Positions 9,145 to 17,984 of a stretch of 64,000 nt of DNA are shown here, piece after piece (within the stretch, counting starts at the first letter, position 1; every line of letters begins with the position of its first letter). The stretch covers positions 19,127 through 83,126 of the forward strand of contig CAVFKD010000002.1 in assembly GCA_963623095.1 (NCBI GenBank), read 5' to 3'. The stretch comes from UBA3210 sp963623095. GTDB lineage: Bacteria; Bacillota_I; Bacilli_A; RFN20; CAG-449. The notes under the pieces were generated by a model, which was not told where the DNA came from, searched no databases, and worked only from the letters and a program-made list of their open reading frames with translations. Made by a program: the position numbers and the translations under genes.

Positions 9145-9363
9145 CTATTTGTATCTAAATGTTATTCTTCCACGTGTTAAATCATATGGTGAAATTTCAA
9201 CTGTAACTCTATCACCTGGTAAGATGCGAATGTAATTCATACGGATTTTACCAGAAACGTGGGCGAGAATTACCACACCATTTTCTAGTCTGACATTAAA
9301 CATTGCGTTTGGTAATGTTTCGACTACGACAGCTTCGACTTCTATGACGTCAGTTTTTGCCAT
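9145..9363 (-). CDS. infA: Translation initiation factor IF-1
   Basis: 72-residue single OB-fold protein that occupies the 30S A site during initiation. The conserved segments NAMFNVRLENGV, HVSGKIRMNYIRILPGDRV and YDLTRGRITFRYK are intact, and 72 residues is the standard length. The start lies 3 bases downstream of the map stop. Confidence 0.98.
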   Translation of the reverse strand: MAKTDVIEVEAVVVETLPNAMFNVRLENGVVILAHVSGKIRMNYIRILPGDRVTVEISPYDLTRGRITFRYK

Positions 9364-9366
9364 TCT

Positions 9367-10128
9367 TTAAATTTCTCCTTCTTCATGCTTTGTAAGGATT
9401 TCATAACCATCCTTAGTAATAACGATTGAATTTTCATAATGAGCAGCGAGTTTATGATCAACTGTAACTGCAGTCCAACCATCTTTCAATACGCGAGTTT
9501 CCTTACGTCCTTGTAAGATAATAGGTTCAACAGCAATTGTCATACCTTCGCGAAGAACCATACCTGTATTTGGTATTCCAAAATTTGGAATTGTTGGATC
9601 TTCATGCATGTCTCTACCTAATCCATGACCTGTATAATCGTGAGTAACACTGAAACCATTTTTTTCAGCATGAGCTTGAATCGCATGAGATATATCTCCA
9701 ACTCTCGCTCCTGGTTTTACAACCTTCATTGCTTCAAAGAAGCATTCTTTTGTTACTTCAACTAATTTTTGAGCCATTGGAGAAACTTCTCCAACCATGT
9801 AGGTTCTACATGCATCAGCCATATAACCTTGGTATTGAACAACAATATCAAGTGAGATTATATCGCCTGATTTTAATTTTACGGATGATGGAATTCCATG
9901 TACTACTACATCATTGATTGATGCGCATATTGCTGCAGGATAACCATAATAGCCTTTTTCTGCAGGAATAGCCCCGGCATCACGAATCACCTTTTCCGCG
10001 ACCTCGGAAAGGTGTTTCGTTGTTGTACCAGGAATACATAATGGTTCCAAAACATCAAATACTGTAGCTAAGATATCTCCAGCTTTTTTCATAAGTGTGA
10101 TTTCTCTACTAGATTTGATTGTAACCAT
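9367..10128 (-). CDS. map: Methionine aminopeptidase, type I
   Basis: 253-residue metalloenzyme that removes the initiator Met from nascent chains. The pita-bread fold motifs are present: VVVHGIPS, the metal ligands Asp in SLDIVVQ and MADACRTY, His in HDYTGHGLGRDMHEDP, and Glu in IAVEPI and near the C-terminus (ENSIVIT). No N-terminal zinc-finger extension, so type Ia. It sits between adk and infA as in many Firmicutes. Confidence 0.97.
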   Translation of the reverse strand: MVTIKSSREITLMKKAGDILATVFDVLEPLCIPGTTTKHLSEVAEKVIRDAGAIPAEKGYYGYPAAICASINDVVVHGIPSSVKLKSGDIISLDIVVQYQGYMADACRTYMVGEVSPMAQKLVEVTKECFFEAMKVVKPGARVGDISHAIQAHAEKNGFSVTHDYTGHGLGRDMHEDPTIPNFGIPNTGMVLREGMTIAVEPIILQGRKETRVLKDGWTAVTVDHKLAAHYENSIVITKDGYEILTKHEEGEI

Positions 10129-10131
10129 AAA

Positions 10132-10782
10132 TTATTTTACCTCATCAAGTAATTTGCGAATGTCATTAAAGACTTCATCGATGCTTTGAAGACCATCGAC
10201 ACTTCTATTTAAACCCTTTTTCTCATAAAATTCAACTAAAGGTTTTGTTTGATGTTCATAAGCATCTAATCTGACGTTTAAAGATTCGATTGTATCATCT
10301 TTTCTTTGGATTAAAGTAGATCCGCAACCATCGCATACATTTTCAACTTTTGGAAGTTTAAATTGTAAGTGATATGAGTTGCCACATTTTGGACATACTC
10401 TTCTGCCAGAAATTCTTTTTACAAGTTCATCTTTATCAGCTTCAATAGTAATAACTAATTGAACTGGACGAGAGATTTCTTTCGATAAAGTTTCTAAAGC
10501 CTCAGCTTGTGGAATAGTTCTTGGGAAGCCATCAAGAAGATAACCATCTTTGCAATCATCTCTTGATAATCTTTCTTTAACTAATCCAATTGTAACTTCA
10601 TCAGGAACAAGTAAGCCTTTATTGATATAATCTTGAGCTTCAAGTCCTAATTTAGTTTGATTCTTAATTGCTTCTCTGAACATATCTCCTGTAGAAATAT
10701 GTGGGATATTGCAATAGCTAAGAATCTTTTCTGATTGTGTGCCTTTACCAGCGCCTGGTGGCCCCATTAAAATAATATTCAT
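10132..10782 (-). CDS. adk: Adenylate kinase
   Basis: 216-residue kinase that interconverts ATP + AMP and 2 ADP. The P-loop is GPPGAGKGTQ (residues 7-16). The long LID domain carries a zinc site of the form C-x2-C-x16-C-x2-C (CPKCGNSYHL ... CDGCG), typical of Gram-positive adenylate kinases. DGFPRTIPQAE is the AMP-binding region. The start is 14 bases after the secY stop. Confidence 0.97.
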   Translation of the reverse strand: MNIILMGPPGAGKGTQSEKILSYCNIPHISTGDMFREAIKNQTKLGLEAQDYINKGLLVPDEVTIGLVKERLSRDDCKDGYLLDGFPRTIPQAEALETLSKEISRPVQLVITIEADKDELVKRISGRRVCPKCGNSYHLQFKLPKVENVCDGCGSTLIQRKDDTIESLNVRLDAYEHQTKPLVEFYEKKGLNRSVDGLQSIDEVFNDIRKLLDEVK

Positions 10783-10796
10783 AAGTCCTCCTGTTG

Positions 10797-12149
10797 CTAG
10801 TTAGCAACTGCACTTGCGTGCGTATCTGCCGCGATAAGACCTTCAATTTGTTTGTATGTTTCAAGTGCAACACCAACAATGATGATCATACCTGTTCCTC
10901 CTAAGGCAAGAGATGAAGGAACTAATTCGCATAGAGTTAAGACAATTGGAGTAGCAGCGATAATAGTTAACGCTGTTGCACCTAAGAAAGTAACTCTATT
11001 CAAAACTTTTTTAACATAGCGGTGAGTTTCATTACCAGGTCTAACACCAGGGATATATGAACCAGACTTTTGGAAGTCTTCCGCTAATTGTTCTGGATTA
11101 ATAGTTAAGTTGGAATAGAAGAAGCTAAATACAAATATTAATATTACATAAATGATTAAGCCCCAAGGCATATACCAAACTTTACCATTGAACCAACGCA
11201 TTTCAGTTAATGCTGAAGATGTAAATATCTTTAAGACATTAACAATTGTGTCGTTTGATGAATAATCTTCAACAATAAATGAGATAACAACAGCAGGAGC
11301 CATCATGATTGATGAAGCAAAGATGACAGGAATAACTCCAGCTGAATTAATCTTAATTGGTAAGAAAGATGTATTGTTAACTTTAGCATTTAAAGCTCCA
11401 CCTGTACCTGAATGTTGAACAGGAATCTTTCTTATCGATTTTTCAATGAATGTAACGAAGATAACAATTAATACTAATGTAATTAAGTATAAACCTAATT
11501 TTAATGCACCAGTAACAACTCTTGTTCTTTCAGTTACTAATTCACTTGTAAAGAAATATGAAATTGCTGAGTAGATTTGAGTAGGAAGGCTTGCAACAAT
11601 ACCTGCGAAGATGATCATAGAAACACCGTTTCCGACACCTTTTTCAGTAATTTGGTCTGCCATCCACATGACTAGCATTGAACCAGCCATTAAATAAAGA
11701 ATAATTTTTGCATAAACCCAGAAATTCAATGTTTCTGTGAAAGTGATTGCATCTGAGTTATGCATAGTTACGATAATTCCGTAAGCTTGGACTGCTCCAA
11801 GAATAAGAGTTAGGTAACGAGTTGCCATTTCGATTTTCTTTCTACCTGTTTGACCTTGTTTAGAAAGCTCAGTTAAAGCAGGAAGAACATCCTTAGATAA
11901 TAATTCAATAATGATACTTGCTGTAATATAAGGAGAGACGCCTAATGCGAAAACTGAGAAGTTTTGTAAAGCGCCACCGCCTAATAAGTTCATTAAGCTT
12001 AAGACATCAGTATCACCGATGCTTTGGCTTAATGTAACTCCAGGAACTGTAATATTTGAACCAATTCTAAATACTAAGAAGATCATTAATGTGAAGAGAA
12101 TTCTTTCTCTAACATCTTTATTTTTAAAGATGGCAACGAACTTCTTCAT
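10797..12149 (-). CDS. secY: Preprotein translocase channel subunit SecY
   Basis: 450-residue, ten-helix core of the Sec channel in the cytoplasmic membrane. Recognisable blocks are the N-terminal KNKDVRERILFTLMIFLVFR, the plug/helix 2 region with SPYITASIIIELL, and the cytoplasmic loop near the C-terminus PGVRPGNETHRYVKKVLNRV. Slightly longer than the usual 430. It follows rplO by one base, so translation is coupled. Confidence 0.97.
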   Translation of the reverse strand: MKKFVAIFKNKDVRERILFTLMIFLVFRIGSNITVPGVTLSQSIGDTDVLSLMNLLGGGALQNFSVFALGVSPYITASIIIELLSKDVLPALTELSKQGQTGRKKIEMATRYLTLILGAVQAYGIIVTMHNSDAITFTETLNFWVYAKIILYLMAGSMLVMWMADQITEKGVGNGVSMIIFAGIVASLPTQIYSAISYFFTSELVTERTRVVTGALKLGLYLITLVLIVIFVTFIEKSIRKIPVQHSGTGGALNAKVNNTSFLPIKINSAGVIPVIFASSIMMAPAVVISFIVEDYSSNDTIVNVLKIFTSSALTEMRWFNGKVWYMPWGLIIYVILIFVFSFFYSNLTINPEQLAEDFQKSGSYIPGVRPGNETHRYVKKVLNRVTFLGATALTIIAATPIVLTLCELVPSSLALGGTGMIIIVGVALETYKQIEGLIAADTHASAVAN

Positions 12150-12150
12150 A

Positions 12151-12594
12151 CTAGAAAACCTCTACAGATCCACCAGCGTTTTCGATTGCAGTTTTAGCGG
12201 AACCAGATACTTTATTGACTTTAACCTTTAAGTTTTTAGCTGTTAATTCGCCTTCGCCTAATAATTTGACTAAGCATGCATTTGTAGGAACTAATCCCTT
12301 TTCGATTAATAATTCAACAGTAACATTTGTACCGTCTTCAAACTTGTTTAAATCACGAATATTGACAATAGCATATTCGATTCTTGAGTGATTTGTAAAT
12401 CCTCTTTTTGGTAATCTTCTGTAAATTGGGTTTTGACCACCTTCGAAGCCAGGACGTGTTCCGCCGCCACTTCTTGATTTTTGACCCTTATTACCAGATC
12501 CACCGTTTTTGCCAGTACCTGAACCTAAGCCACGGCAAATTCTCTTCTTTGAAGATCTAGAACCTTCGTTATATTTTAATTCGTTAAGATTCAT
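12151..12594 (-). CDS. rplO: 50S ribosomal protein L15
   Basis: 147 residues. The Gly-rich N-terminus with RICRGLGSGTGKNGGSGNKG and RSGGGTRPGFEGGQNP threads into the large subunit, and the C-terminal domain is globular. Only 9 bases separate its start from the rpsE stop, so rpmD (L30), which often sits here, is absent. Confidence 0.97.
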   Translation of the reverse strand: MNLNELKYNEGSRSSKKRICRGLGSGTGKNGGSGNKGQKSRSGGGTRPGFEGGQNPIYRRLPKRGFTNHSRIEYAIVNIRDLNKFEDGTNVTVELLIEKGLVPTNACLVKLLGEGELTAKNLKVKVNKVSGSAKTAIENAGGSVEVF

Positions 12595-12603
12595 ATTGCC
12601 TCC

Positions 12604-13218
12604 TTATTTACGAAGTGCAGCGATTTGTGCACTTGTATGTACTTTGCTTAAGCCATCGACTGTTGCTCTGATACAGTTGATTGAAGTTCTTGAACCATAA
12701 ACTTTTGAGTAAATGTTCTTGATACCTGCTAATTCTAAGATAGCTCTAACTGGACCACCAGCGATAATTCCAGTACCTTCTGGTGCAGGTTTTAAATAAA
12801 CTTTTGTTGCACCAAATTCGCCTGCGATTTCGTGTGAAATTGTATTGTTTTTAACAATAGCGACACGATACATATTTTTCTTTGCTGCTTCTAATGCTTT
12901 CTTGATTGCATCTGGTACTTCAGCAGCTTTACCTGTTCCATAACCGAATCTGCCTTTACCGTCACCGATAACAACTAAAGCAGCAAAACGCATACGTCTA
13001 CCACCTTTTACAGTTTTGGAAATTCTATTGATAGAGACAACTCTTTCTTCATATTGTTTTTCGAAAGGTTTGCCGTCTTTACCATCTTTCTTGAATGGCT
13101 TTTTGCCATCTTTTCTAGGACCTCTTTGAGGTCTGTCACCTCTAGGAGCTCTAGATGGTCTTGCTTCAGTTTTTGCTTCAGCTTTTTCAGTAACTACTGT
13201 TTCTAATTCTTCTGCCAT
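12604..13218 (-). CDS. rpsE: 30S ribosomal protein S5 with long basic N-terminal extension
   Basis: 204 residues compared with about 166 in Bacillus. The conserved S5 body begins near residue 56 (YEERVVSINRISKTVKGGRR) and includes VVIGDGKGRFGYGTGKA. The preceding 45 or so extra residues are low-complexity, first acidic/Ala-rich and then Lys/Arg/Pro/Gly-rich (RAPRGDRPQRGPRKDGKKP). S5 shapes decoding fidelity at the mRNA entry side. The start is preceded by AGGAGG. The extension is probably a surface-exposed disordered tail. Confidence 0.96.
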   Translation of the reverse strand: MAEELETVVTEKAEAKTEARPSRAPRGDRPQRGPRKDGKKPFKKDGKDGKPFEKQYEERVVSINRISKTVKGGRRMRFAALVVIGDGKGRFGYGTGKAAEVPDAIKKALEAAKKNMYRVAIVKNNTISHEIAGEFGATKVYLKPAPEGTGIIAGGPVRAILELAGIKNIYSKVYGSRTSINCIRATVDGLSKVHTSAQIAALRK

Positions 13219-13227
13219 AACTTCCTC

Positions 13228-13584
13228 CTAGAATTTTAAGCCAGCTTCTCTAGCTGCTTCTGCGACTGCTTGGACACGTCCATGATAGACATAACCAGAA
13301 CGATCGAAGACGATTGTTGAAATGCCTTTAGCTAATGCTAATTTAGCGATTTCTGTACCGACTTTTGTAGCAGCTTCGATATTGCCACCATTTTTAATTT
13401 TTAAACTTTCAGTTGAGCAAGCAACTAAAGTTACGCCATTGACATCATCAATGATTTGTGCAGACATGTTCTTGTTTGAACGAAATACGCTCAATCTTGG
13501 GCATTCTGGTGTACCGCTGATTTTTGCACGTACACGAGCATGACGTCTAACACGGCTAATATTTTTTGATTCCTTGTTAATCAT
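13228..13584 (-). CDS. rplR: 50S ribosomal protein L18
   Basis: 118-residue 5S rRNA-binding protein of the central protuberance. Conserved parts: RRHARVRAKISGTPECPRLS, VFRSNKNMSAQIIDD and FDRSGYVYHGRVQAVAEAAR. Standard length. Lies between rplF and rpsE. Confidence 0.97.
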   Translation of the reverse strand: MINKESKNISRVRRHARVRAKISGTPECPRLSVFRSNKNMSAQIIDDVNGVTLVACSTESLKIKNGGNIEAATKVGTEIAKLALAKGISTIVFDRSGYVYHGRVQAVAEAAREAGLKF

Positions 13585-13606
13585 ATCCTAAATCCTTCCT
13601 TGAGCA

Positions 13607-14149
13607 CTATTTCTTACCAGCACGTTTACCTTCCTTACGGATGATAAATTCGCCAGCATACTTAATACCTTTACCTTTATATGGTTCTGGTTCACGGACA
13701 GCTCTAATTCTTGCTGCTGTTTGTCCGACTTTTTGAGCATCAATACCTGAAACTGTGATGTTTGTTGCATCTGGTGCTGTAATTGTAACACCTTCTTCAG
13801 GAGTGATTACTACTTCGTGAGAATAACCCATATTTAATACTAAATTTGAGCCTCTCATTTGGCATCTATAACCGATACCAACGATTTCTAATTTCTTTGT
13901 GAATCCTTCACTTACACCAACTACCATTGAGTTAATTAAAGCTCTTGTAGTTCCGTGTAAAGCACGATTTTGGATTTCATCGTTTGGACGTGTACAAACA
14001 ATTTCATTATTTTCTAATGTAATTGAAATTGATGGAGCGAAGTCTTTTGCTAAAGTACCTTTAGGTCCTTTAATTTCGACGTGGCTACCATTAATTGTAG
14101 CTGTAACACCTGCAGGAAGGATTACTGGTTTCTTACCAATTCTTGACAT
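13607..14149 (-). CDS. rplF: 50S ribosomal protein L6
   Basis: 180-residue protein near the factor-binding site, two repeated alpha/beta domains. It opens MSRIGKKPVILPAGVTATI and ends with the conserved PEPYKGKGIKYAGEFIIRKE. Eighteen bases downstream of rpsH. Confidence 0.97.
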   Translation of the reverse strand: MSRIGKKPVILPAGVTATINGSHVEIKGPKGTLAKDFAPSISITLENNEIVCTRPNDEIQNRALHGTTRALINSMVVGVSEGFTKKLEIVGIGYRCQMRGSNLVLNMGYSHEVVITPEEGVTITAPDATNITVSGIDAQKVGQTAARIRAVREPEPYKGKGIKYAGEFIIRKEGKRAGKK

Positions 14150-14167
14150 ATTCTATCTATCCTCCTA

Positions 14168-14560
14168 CTACCAAACGTAAGCGACTACTTCGCCACCGAT
14201 GCCTAATTTTCTAGCTTTCTTGTCAGTCATAACACCTTGTGATGTTGAGATGATTGCAATACCTAAGCCATTTAAGACACGTGGAAGGTTGTCTGCTGAG
14301 ACGTTAACTCTTAAACCTGGTTTTGAGATTTTCTTTAAACCAGAAATAACTTTAACACCGTTTTCTGAATATTTTAAAGTAATTGTTAATTCTTTAATTT
14401 TGTCTCCAGAAACTGCGAATTCATTAATGAATCCTTCTTCTTTTAAGATTTCAGCAATGTGTAACTTCATAGTTGAGAAAGGCATAGAAACTTTTTCTCT
14501 TTTTAAAGCGTTAGCATTACGAATTCTTGTAAGCATATCTGCTATTGGATCTGTCATCAT
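14168..14560 (-). CDS. rpsH: 30S ribosomal protein S8
   Basis: 130 residues. The N-terminal TDPIADMLTRIRNANALKRE and C-terminal GVMTDKKARKLGIGGEVVAYVW are diagnostic. S8 binds 16S rRNA helix 21 early in assembly and in other bacteria represses the spc operon. Two adjacent ATG codons (14560 and 14557) are possible starts and differ by one residue. Confidence 0.97.
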   Translation of the reverse strand: MMTDPIADMLTRIRNANALKREKVSMPFSTMKLHIAEILKEEGFINEFAVSGDKIKELTITLKYSENGVKVISGLKKISKPGLRVNVSADNLPRVLNGLGIAIISTSQGVMTDKKARKLGIGGEVVAYVW

Positions 14561-14578
14561 ATAACCTTTTCCTCCTTA

Positions 14579-14764
14579 CTACCATGAAGATTTAGTCATA
14601 CCTGGGATTTCACCTTTGTATGCTAAATTTCTTAAACAAATACGGCAAACGCCGAATTTTCTAATTACTGAATGTGGACGTCCACAAATTTTACAACGAG
14701 AATATTCTCTTACCTTAAATTTTTGAGGACGAGATTGTTTAACTTTTAATGATTTTTTTGCCAT
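14579..14764 (-). CDS. rpsN: 30S ribosomal protein S14, zinc type
   Basis: 61 residues, the short zinc-binding (type Z) form. The four ligands are C24, C27, C40 and C43 in RCKICGRPHSVIRKFGVCRI followed by CLR. The C-terminus GEIPGMTKSSW is standard. Located between rplE and rpsH as expected. Confidence 0.98.
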   Translation of the reverse strand: MAKKSLKVKQSRPQKFKVREYSRCKICGRPHSVIRKFGVCRICLRNLAYKGEIPGMTKSSW

Positions 14765-14781
14765 ACTTTCTTATCCCCTTT

Positions 14782-15321
14782 CTATTTATGGAATGGCATA
14801 CCTAATTCTTCTAATAATGTGTATGCTTCTTTATCTGTATTAGCTGTTGTAACAATTACAATATCCATACCTCTGATCTTGCCGATTTTATCGAAATCAA
14901 TTTCAGGGAAGATTAATTGTTCTTTAATACCTAATGTGTAGTTACCTCTGCCATCGAATGCATTTTTAGATACACCACGGAAGTCTCTAACTCTTGGTAA
15001 AGAAATAGAAACGAGTTTATCTAAGAATTCATACATTCTGTCGCCTCTTAAAGTTACTTTACAACCAATTGCTTGGCCTTCTCTTAACTTGAATGAAGCG
15101 ATAGATTTTTTAGCTTTAGTAATTACTGGTTTTTGACCAGAGATGATTGTTAAATCTCTTACTGCGTCATCTAATAATTTGGAGTTGCTAGTTGCATCAC
15201 CAACACCTAAATTGATAACAATTTTAGATACTGCTGGTACTTGCATAACTGAATCATAATGATATGTATCCATTAATTTAGCAACGACTTCTGACTTATA
15301 TTTATCTTTTAAACGTGCCAT
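14782..15321 (-). CDS. rplE: 50S ribosomal protein L5
   Basis: 179-residue 5S rRNA-binding protein that also contacts P-site tRNA. Conserved: KIVINLGVGDA, GQKPVITKAKKSIASFKLR and DKIGKIRGMDIVIVTTANTD. Standard length; 13 bases after rplX. Confidence 0.98.
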   Translation of the reverse strand: MARLKDKYKSEVVAKLMDTYHYDSVMQVPAVSKIVINLGVGDATSNSKLLDDAVRDLTIISGQKPVITKAKKSIASFKLREGQAIGCKVTLRGDRMYEFLDKLVSISLPRVRDFRGVSKNAFDGRGNYTLGIKEQLIFPEIDFDKIGKIRGMDIVIVTTANTDKEAYTLLEELGMPFHK

Positions 15322-15334
15322 TTTCAGTTACCTC

Positions 15335-15640
15335 CTATAATGATTTGCCGGTTTTCTTATTAACACGGACTTTTTTACCATCAACTACTTTGTAGCCAAT
15401 TTTGATTGTCTTCTTTGCTTTTTCATCATATAAAGCAACGTTAGATGCATCAATTGGAGCATACATTTCAATGATTTGACCTTCTGGATTTGATTGTGAA
15501 GGTTTTTGATGTTTTTTAACAGTGTGGACACCGTCAACAACAACTCTATTTAATTTTGGGAAAACTTTTTGAATTGTTCCGACTTTGCCTTTGTCTGCGC
15601 CTGCAATAATCTTAACTTTATCGCCTTTTTTTAACTTCAT
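15335..15640 (-). CDS. rplX: 50S ribosomal protein L24
   Basis: 101-residue KOW-domain protein that starts 50S assembly. The KOW motif is KKGDKVKIIAGADKGKVGTI near the N-terminus; the middle has GVHTVKKHQKPSQSNPEGQI. Preceded by rplN and followed closely by rplE. Confidence 0.97.
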   Translation of the reverse strand: MKLKKGDKVKIIAGADKGKVGTIQKVFPKLNRVVVDGVHTVKKHQKPSQSNPEGQIIEMYAPIDASNVALYDEKAKKTIKIGYKVVDGKKVRVNKKTGKSL

Positions 15641-15654
15641 ACTAGCGCTTCCTC

Positions 15655-16029
15655 CTATAAGACTTCTGGTGCTAAGGAAATAATTTTCATAAATCCTTCA
15701 CCCTTATCACGTAATTCACGAGCTACTGGTCCGAAAACACGTGTGCCACGAGGTGTGCCATCATCATTAATTAAGACAACAGCGTTATCATCGAAGCTAA
15801 CATTTGAACCATCTGGTCTTCTAACATTTTTTGCAGTTCTTACGATGACACCTTTAACGACATCACCTTTTTTGATCTTACCATTTGGGATTGCATCCTT
15901 TACTGCGCAAAGAACGATATCACCAACTGATGAAGATTTTCTTTTAGAACCGCCGTATAAACGGAAGACACGTACTGATCTTGCACCTGAGTTATCAGCG
16001 ACAACTAAGTTTGTTTCTGTTTGAATCAT
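15655..16029 (-). CDS. rplN: 50S ribosomal protein L14
   Basis: 124 residues. MIQTETNLVVADNSGARSVR and GTRVFGPVARELRDKGEGFM are diagnostic blocks. L14 forms an intersubunit bridge and is the binding partner of the silencing factor RsfS. Two residues longer than the usual 122. Confidence 0.98.
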   Translation of the reverse strand: MIQTETNLVVADNSGARSVRVFRLYGGSKRKSSSVGDIVLCAVKDAIPNGKIKKGDVVKGVIVRTAKNVRRPDGSNVSFDDNAVVLINDDGTPRGTRVFGPVARELRDKGEGFMKIISLAPEVL

Positions 16030-16047
16030 ACTCTATCCTCCTTATAC

Positions 16048-16314
16048 TTATTTAACATCTTCTGCGTGTGAAACAACTTTAATTAATCTAAAGTGTTTTG
16101 TAGCAGATAATTTCTTTGTTTCCATGATTTGAACTGTATCGCCTAATTTGCATACATTTTCTTCATCATGAGCATAATATTTTTTACGGTATTTAACTCT
16201 CTTACCATATTTAGCATCTTTTTTATGAGTTTCAACTAAAACGGTAATTGTTTTATCACACTTATTAGCGACTACAACGCCTTGAATAACTCTACGAGTA
16301 TTTCTTTCTTCCAT
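16048..16314 (-). CDS. rpsQ: 30S ribosomal protein S17
   Basis: 88-residue OB-fold protein that binds 16S rRNA early in assembly. RRVIQGVVVANKCDKTITVL and YGKRVKYRKKYYAHDEENVC are the conserved strands. Lies between rpmC and rplN. Confidence 0.97.
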   Translation of the reverse strand: MEERNTRRVIQGVVVANKCDKTITVLVETHKKDAKYGKRVKYRKKYYAHDEENVCKLGDTVQIMETKKLSATKHFRLIKVVSHAEDVK

Positions 16315-16329
16315 GCTTTAGTCCTCCTC

Positions 16330-16527
16330 TTATTCAATGCCAAGTTCGCGTTCTTTTAATACTGTATAAATACGAGCAATAGTTTTACGAACTTCTGTGA
16401 TTTTTTTGCCATTTTCTAATTGGCCAGTTGCGTGTTGGAAACGTAATTGTAATAATTCTTGTTTTAATTCATAGACTTTTGAATTTAATTCATCATTAGT
16501 CATTTCTTTAATTTCTGAAATTTTCAT
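16330..16527 (-). CDS. rpmC: 50S ribosomal protein L29
   Basis: 65-residue two-helix protein at the exit tunnel. The motif ELKQELLQLRFQHATGQLEN is the family signature. It follows rplP by 3 bases. Confidence 0.97.
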   Translation of the reverse strand: MKISEIKEMTNDELNSKVYELKQELLQLRFQHATGQLENGKKITEVRKTIARIYTVLKERELGIE

Positions 16528-16530
16528 AAA

Positions 16531-16947
16531 TTATTTTGTTTCTCCTTTCGCAACGACTTTTGTTTTAAGTGGTAATTTGTAGCTAGCTAAACGTAATGCT
16601 TCTCTAGCTGTTGCTTCGTCGATTCCACCGATTTCGAACATAACTCTACCTGTTTTAACAACTGCAACCCATTGATCAAGTGAACCTTTACCAGAACCCA
16701 TACGAACTTCTGCAGGTTTCTTTGTTTTTGCTAATTGTGGGAAGATTCTGATCCAGATTTGACCAGATCTTTTTGTGTATCTTGCTAAGACGATACGAGC
16801 TGCTTCGATTTGACGAGCTGTAATCCAGTTTCCGGAGACAGCTTGAAGTCCGAATTCACCAAATGATACTTCGTTACCTGCTTTAGATAAACCTTCGTAT
16901 TTGATTGAATGTGGTCTTCTATATTTAACTCTTTTTGGTTGTAACAT
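16531..16947 (-). CDS. rplP: 50S ribosomal protein L16
   Basis: 138 residues. MLQPKRVKYRRPHSIKYEGL and the Gly-rich MGSGKGSLDQWVAVVKTGRV are diagnostic. L16 organises the A-site tRNA elbow and completes the peptidyl transferase centre. Six bases separate it from rpsC. Confidence 0.98.
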   Translation of the reverse strand: MLQPKRVKYRRPHSIKYEGLSKAGNEVSFGEFGLQAVSGNWITARQIEAARIVLARYTKRSGQIWIRIFPQLAKTKKPAEVRMGSGKGSLDQWVAVVKTGRVMFEIGGIDEATAREALRLASYKLPLKTKVVAKGETK

Positions 16948-16953
16948 AGTTAA

Positions 16954-17628
16954 CTATTCTCCTTTCTTTTCAACTGGTTTTTCAGCCTTTTGGAAATTTT
17001 TGCTTAAACCACGGCAGATCCAGACTTTGCAGCCTAATTTACCATAAGTTGTAGCAGCTTCTGCTAAAGCGTAGTCAACATCCATTCTTAATGTATGAAG
17101 TGAAACTACACCTTCTTTATATCCTTCAGCACGAGCAATATCTGCACCTGCTAAACGACCAGAGATTGAAGTTTTGACACCTAAAGCGCCTGCCTTCATA
17201 ACTCTTTGAATTGCTTTCTTTTGAACATTTCTGAAAGATGCTCTTGCTTCAAGTTGAGCAGCCATGTCTTGAGCGACAATGTTTGCATCTAAACTTGGGT
17301 TTTTGATTTCAACTACTGTTAATTTAACAGAGCCATTTGAAACCATTTTTGATACTTTTGTTTGTAATTCTTTAATGTTTGCACCATCTTGTCCAAGTAC
17401 AACACCTGGGCGAGCTGTGAAGATAGAAACGATTGTATCGTGATCTTTCTTTCTTTCAATTTCAATGTGTGAAATTAATGCATCTTTTAAAGTTTTTGAA
17501 AGATAAGTTCTGATTTTGTAGTCTTCATTTAAGAAATCTGCGAAATCTTTTTTGTCTGCGAACCATCTAGAATTCCAATCACGGCTGATGCCGATTCTCA
17601 TTCCAACTGGATTAACTTTTTGACCCAT
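16954..17628 (-). CDS. rpsC: 30S ribosomal protein S3
   Basis: 224 residues from the start at 17628 (MGQKVNPVGMRIGISRDWNS). I chose this start because it is the canonical S3 N-terminus and has AGGAGG 9 bases before it; an in-frame upstream start at 17655 would overlap rplV. An N-terminal KH domain (HDTIVSIFTARPGVVLGQDG) and a C-terminal domain (RADIARAEGYKEG-like) line the mRNA entry tunnel. Followed by rplP. Confidence 0.97.
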   Translation of the reverse strand: MGQKVNPVGMRIGISRDWNSRWFADKKDFADFLNEDYKIRTYLSKTLKDALISHIEIERKKDHDTIVSIFTARPGVVLGQDGANIKELQTKVSKMVSNGSVKLTVVEIKNPSLDANIVAQDMAAQLEARASFRNVQKKAIQRVMKAGALGVKTSISGRLAGADIARAEGYKEGVVSLHTLRMDVDYALAEAATTYGKLGCKVWICRGLSKNFQKAEKPVEKKGE

Positions 17629-17641
17629 TTGATTCTTCCTC

Positions 17642-17974
17642 CTATCTTTCTGCAACCACTACAGTGATGTGGCTTGTTCTTTTGACGTATGTATCTGCTG
17701 AACCTTTAGCTCTTGGCATATATCTCTTTAGTCTTGGACCTTCATTTGCATAAATAGTCTTGACGTAGAGTTTTGATTCATCCGCCTTGTTATTGTTAAC
17801 AGCATTTGCTGCTGCTGATTTGATTAATTTTGCGACAACTGGTGAGCTTGATTTGTTTAAGTTAGCTAAGATGCCTAATGCATCTGCAACTGATTTTCCT
17901 CTAACTAAATCAATTACTAATTGTACTTTTCTAGGAGTGATACGGACTCCAGTTACTTTTGCTGTTGCTTCCAT
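17642..17974 (-). CDS. rplV: 50S ribosomal protein L22
   Basis: 110 residues. The family core is RITPRKVQLVIDLVRGKSVA, and the extended hairpin loop that reaches the exit tunnel is GPRLKRYMPRAKGSADTYVK. Standard length. Located between rpsS and rpsC. Confidence 0.98.
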   Translation of the reverse strand: MEATAKVTGVRITPRKVQLVIDLVRGKSVADALGILANLNKSSSPVVAKLIKSAAANAVNNNKADESKLYVKTIYANEGPRLKRYMPRAKGSADTYVKRTSHITVVVAER

Positions 17975-17984
17975 GTCTTACCTC

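Noticed and set aside
13899..16024. Long plus-strand open frames in the ribosomal cluster and elsewhere
   Set aside because: They lie antisense to well-conserved ribosomal genes, have no ribosome binding sites and resemble no protein.
16954..17655. Longer S3 start at 17655
   Set aside because: It would overlap rplV, and the canonical MGQKVNP start at 17628 has AGGAGG in front of it.
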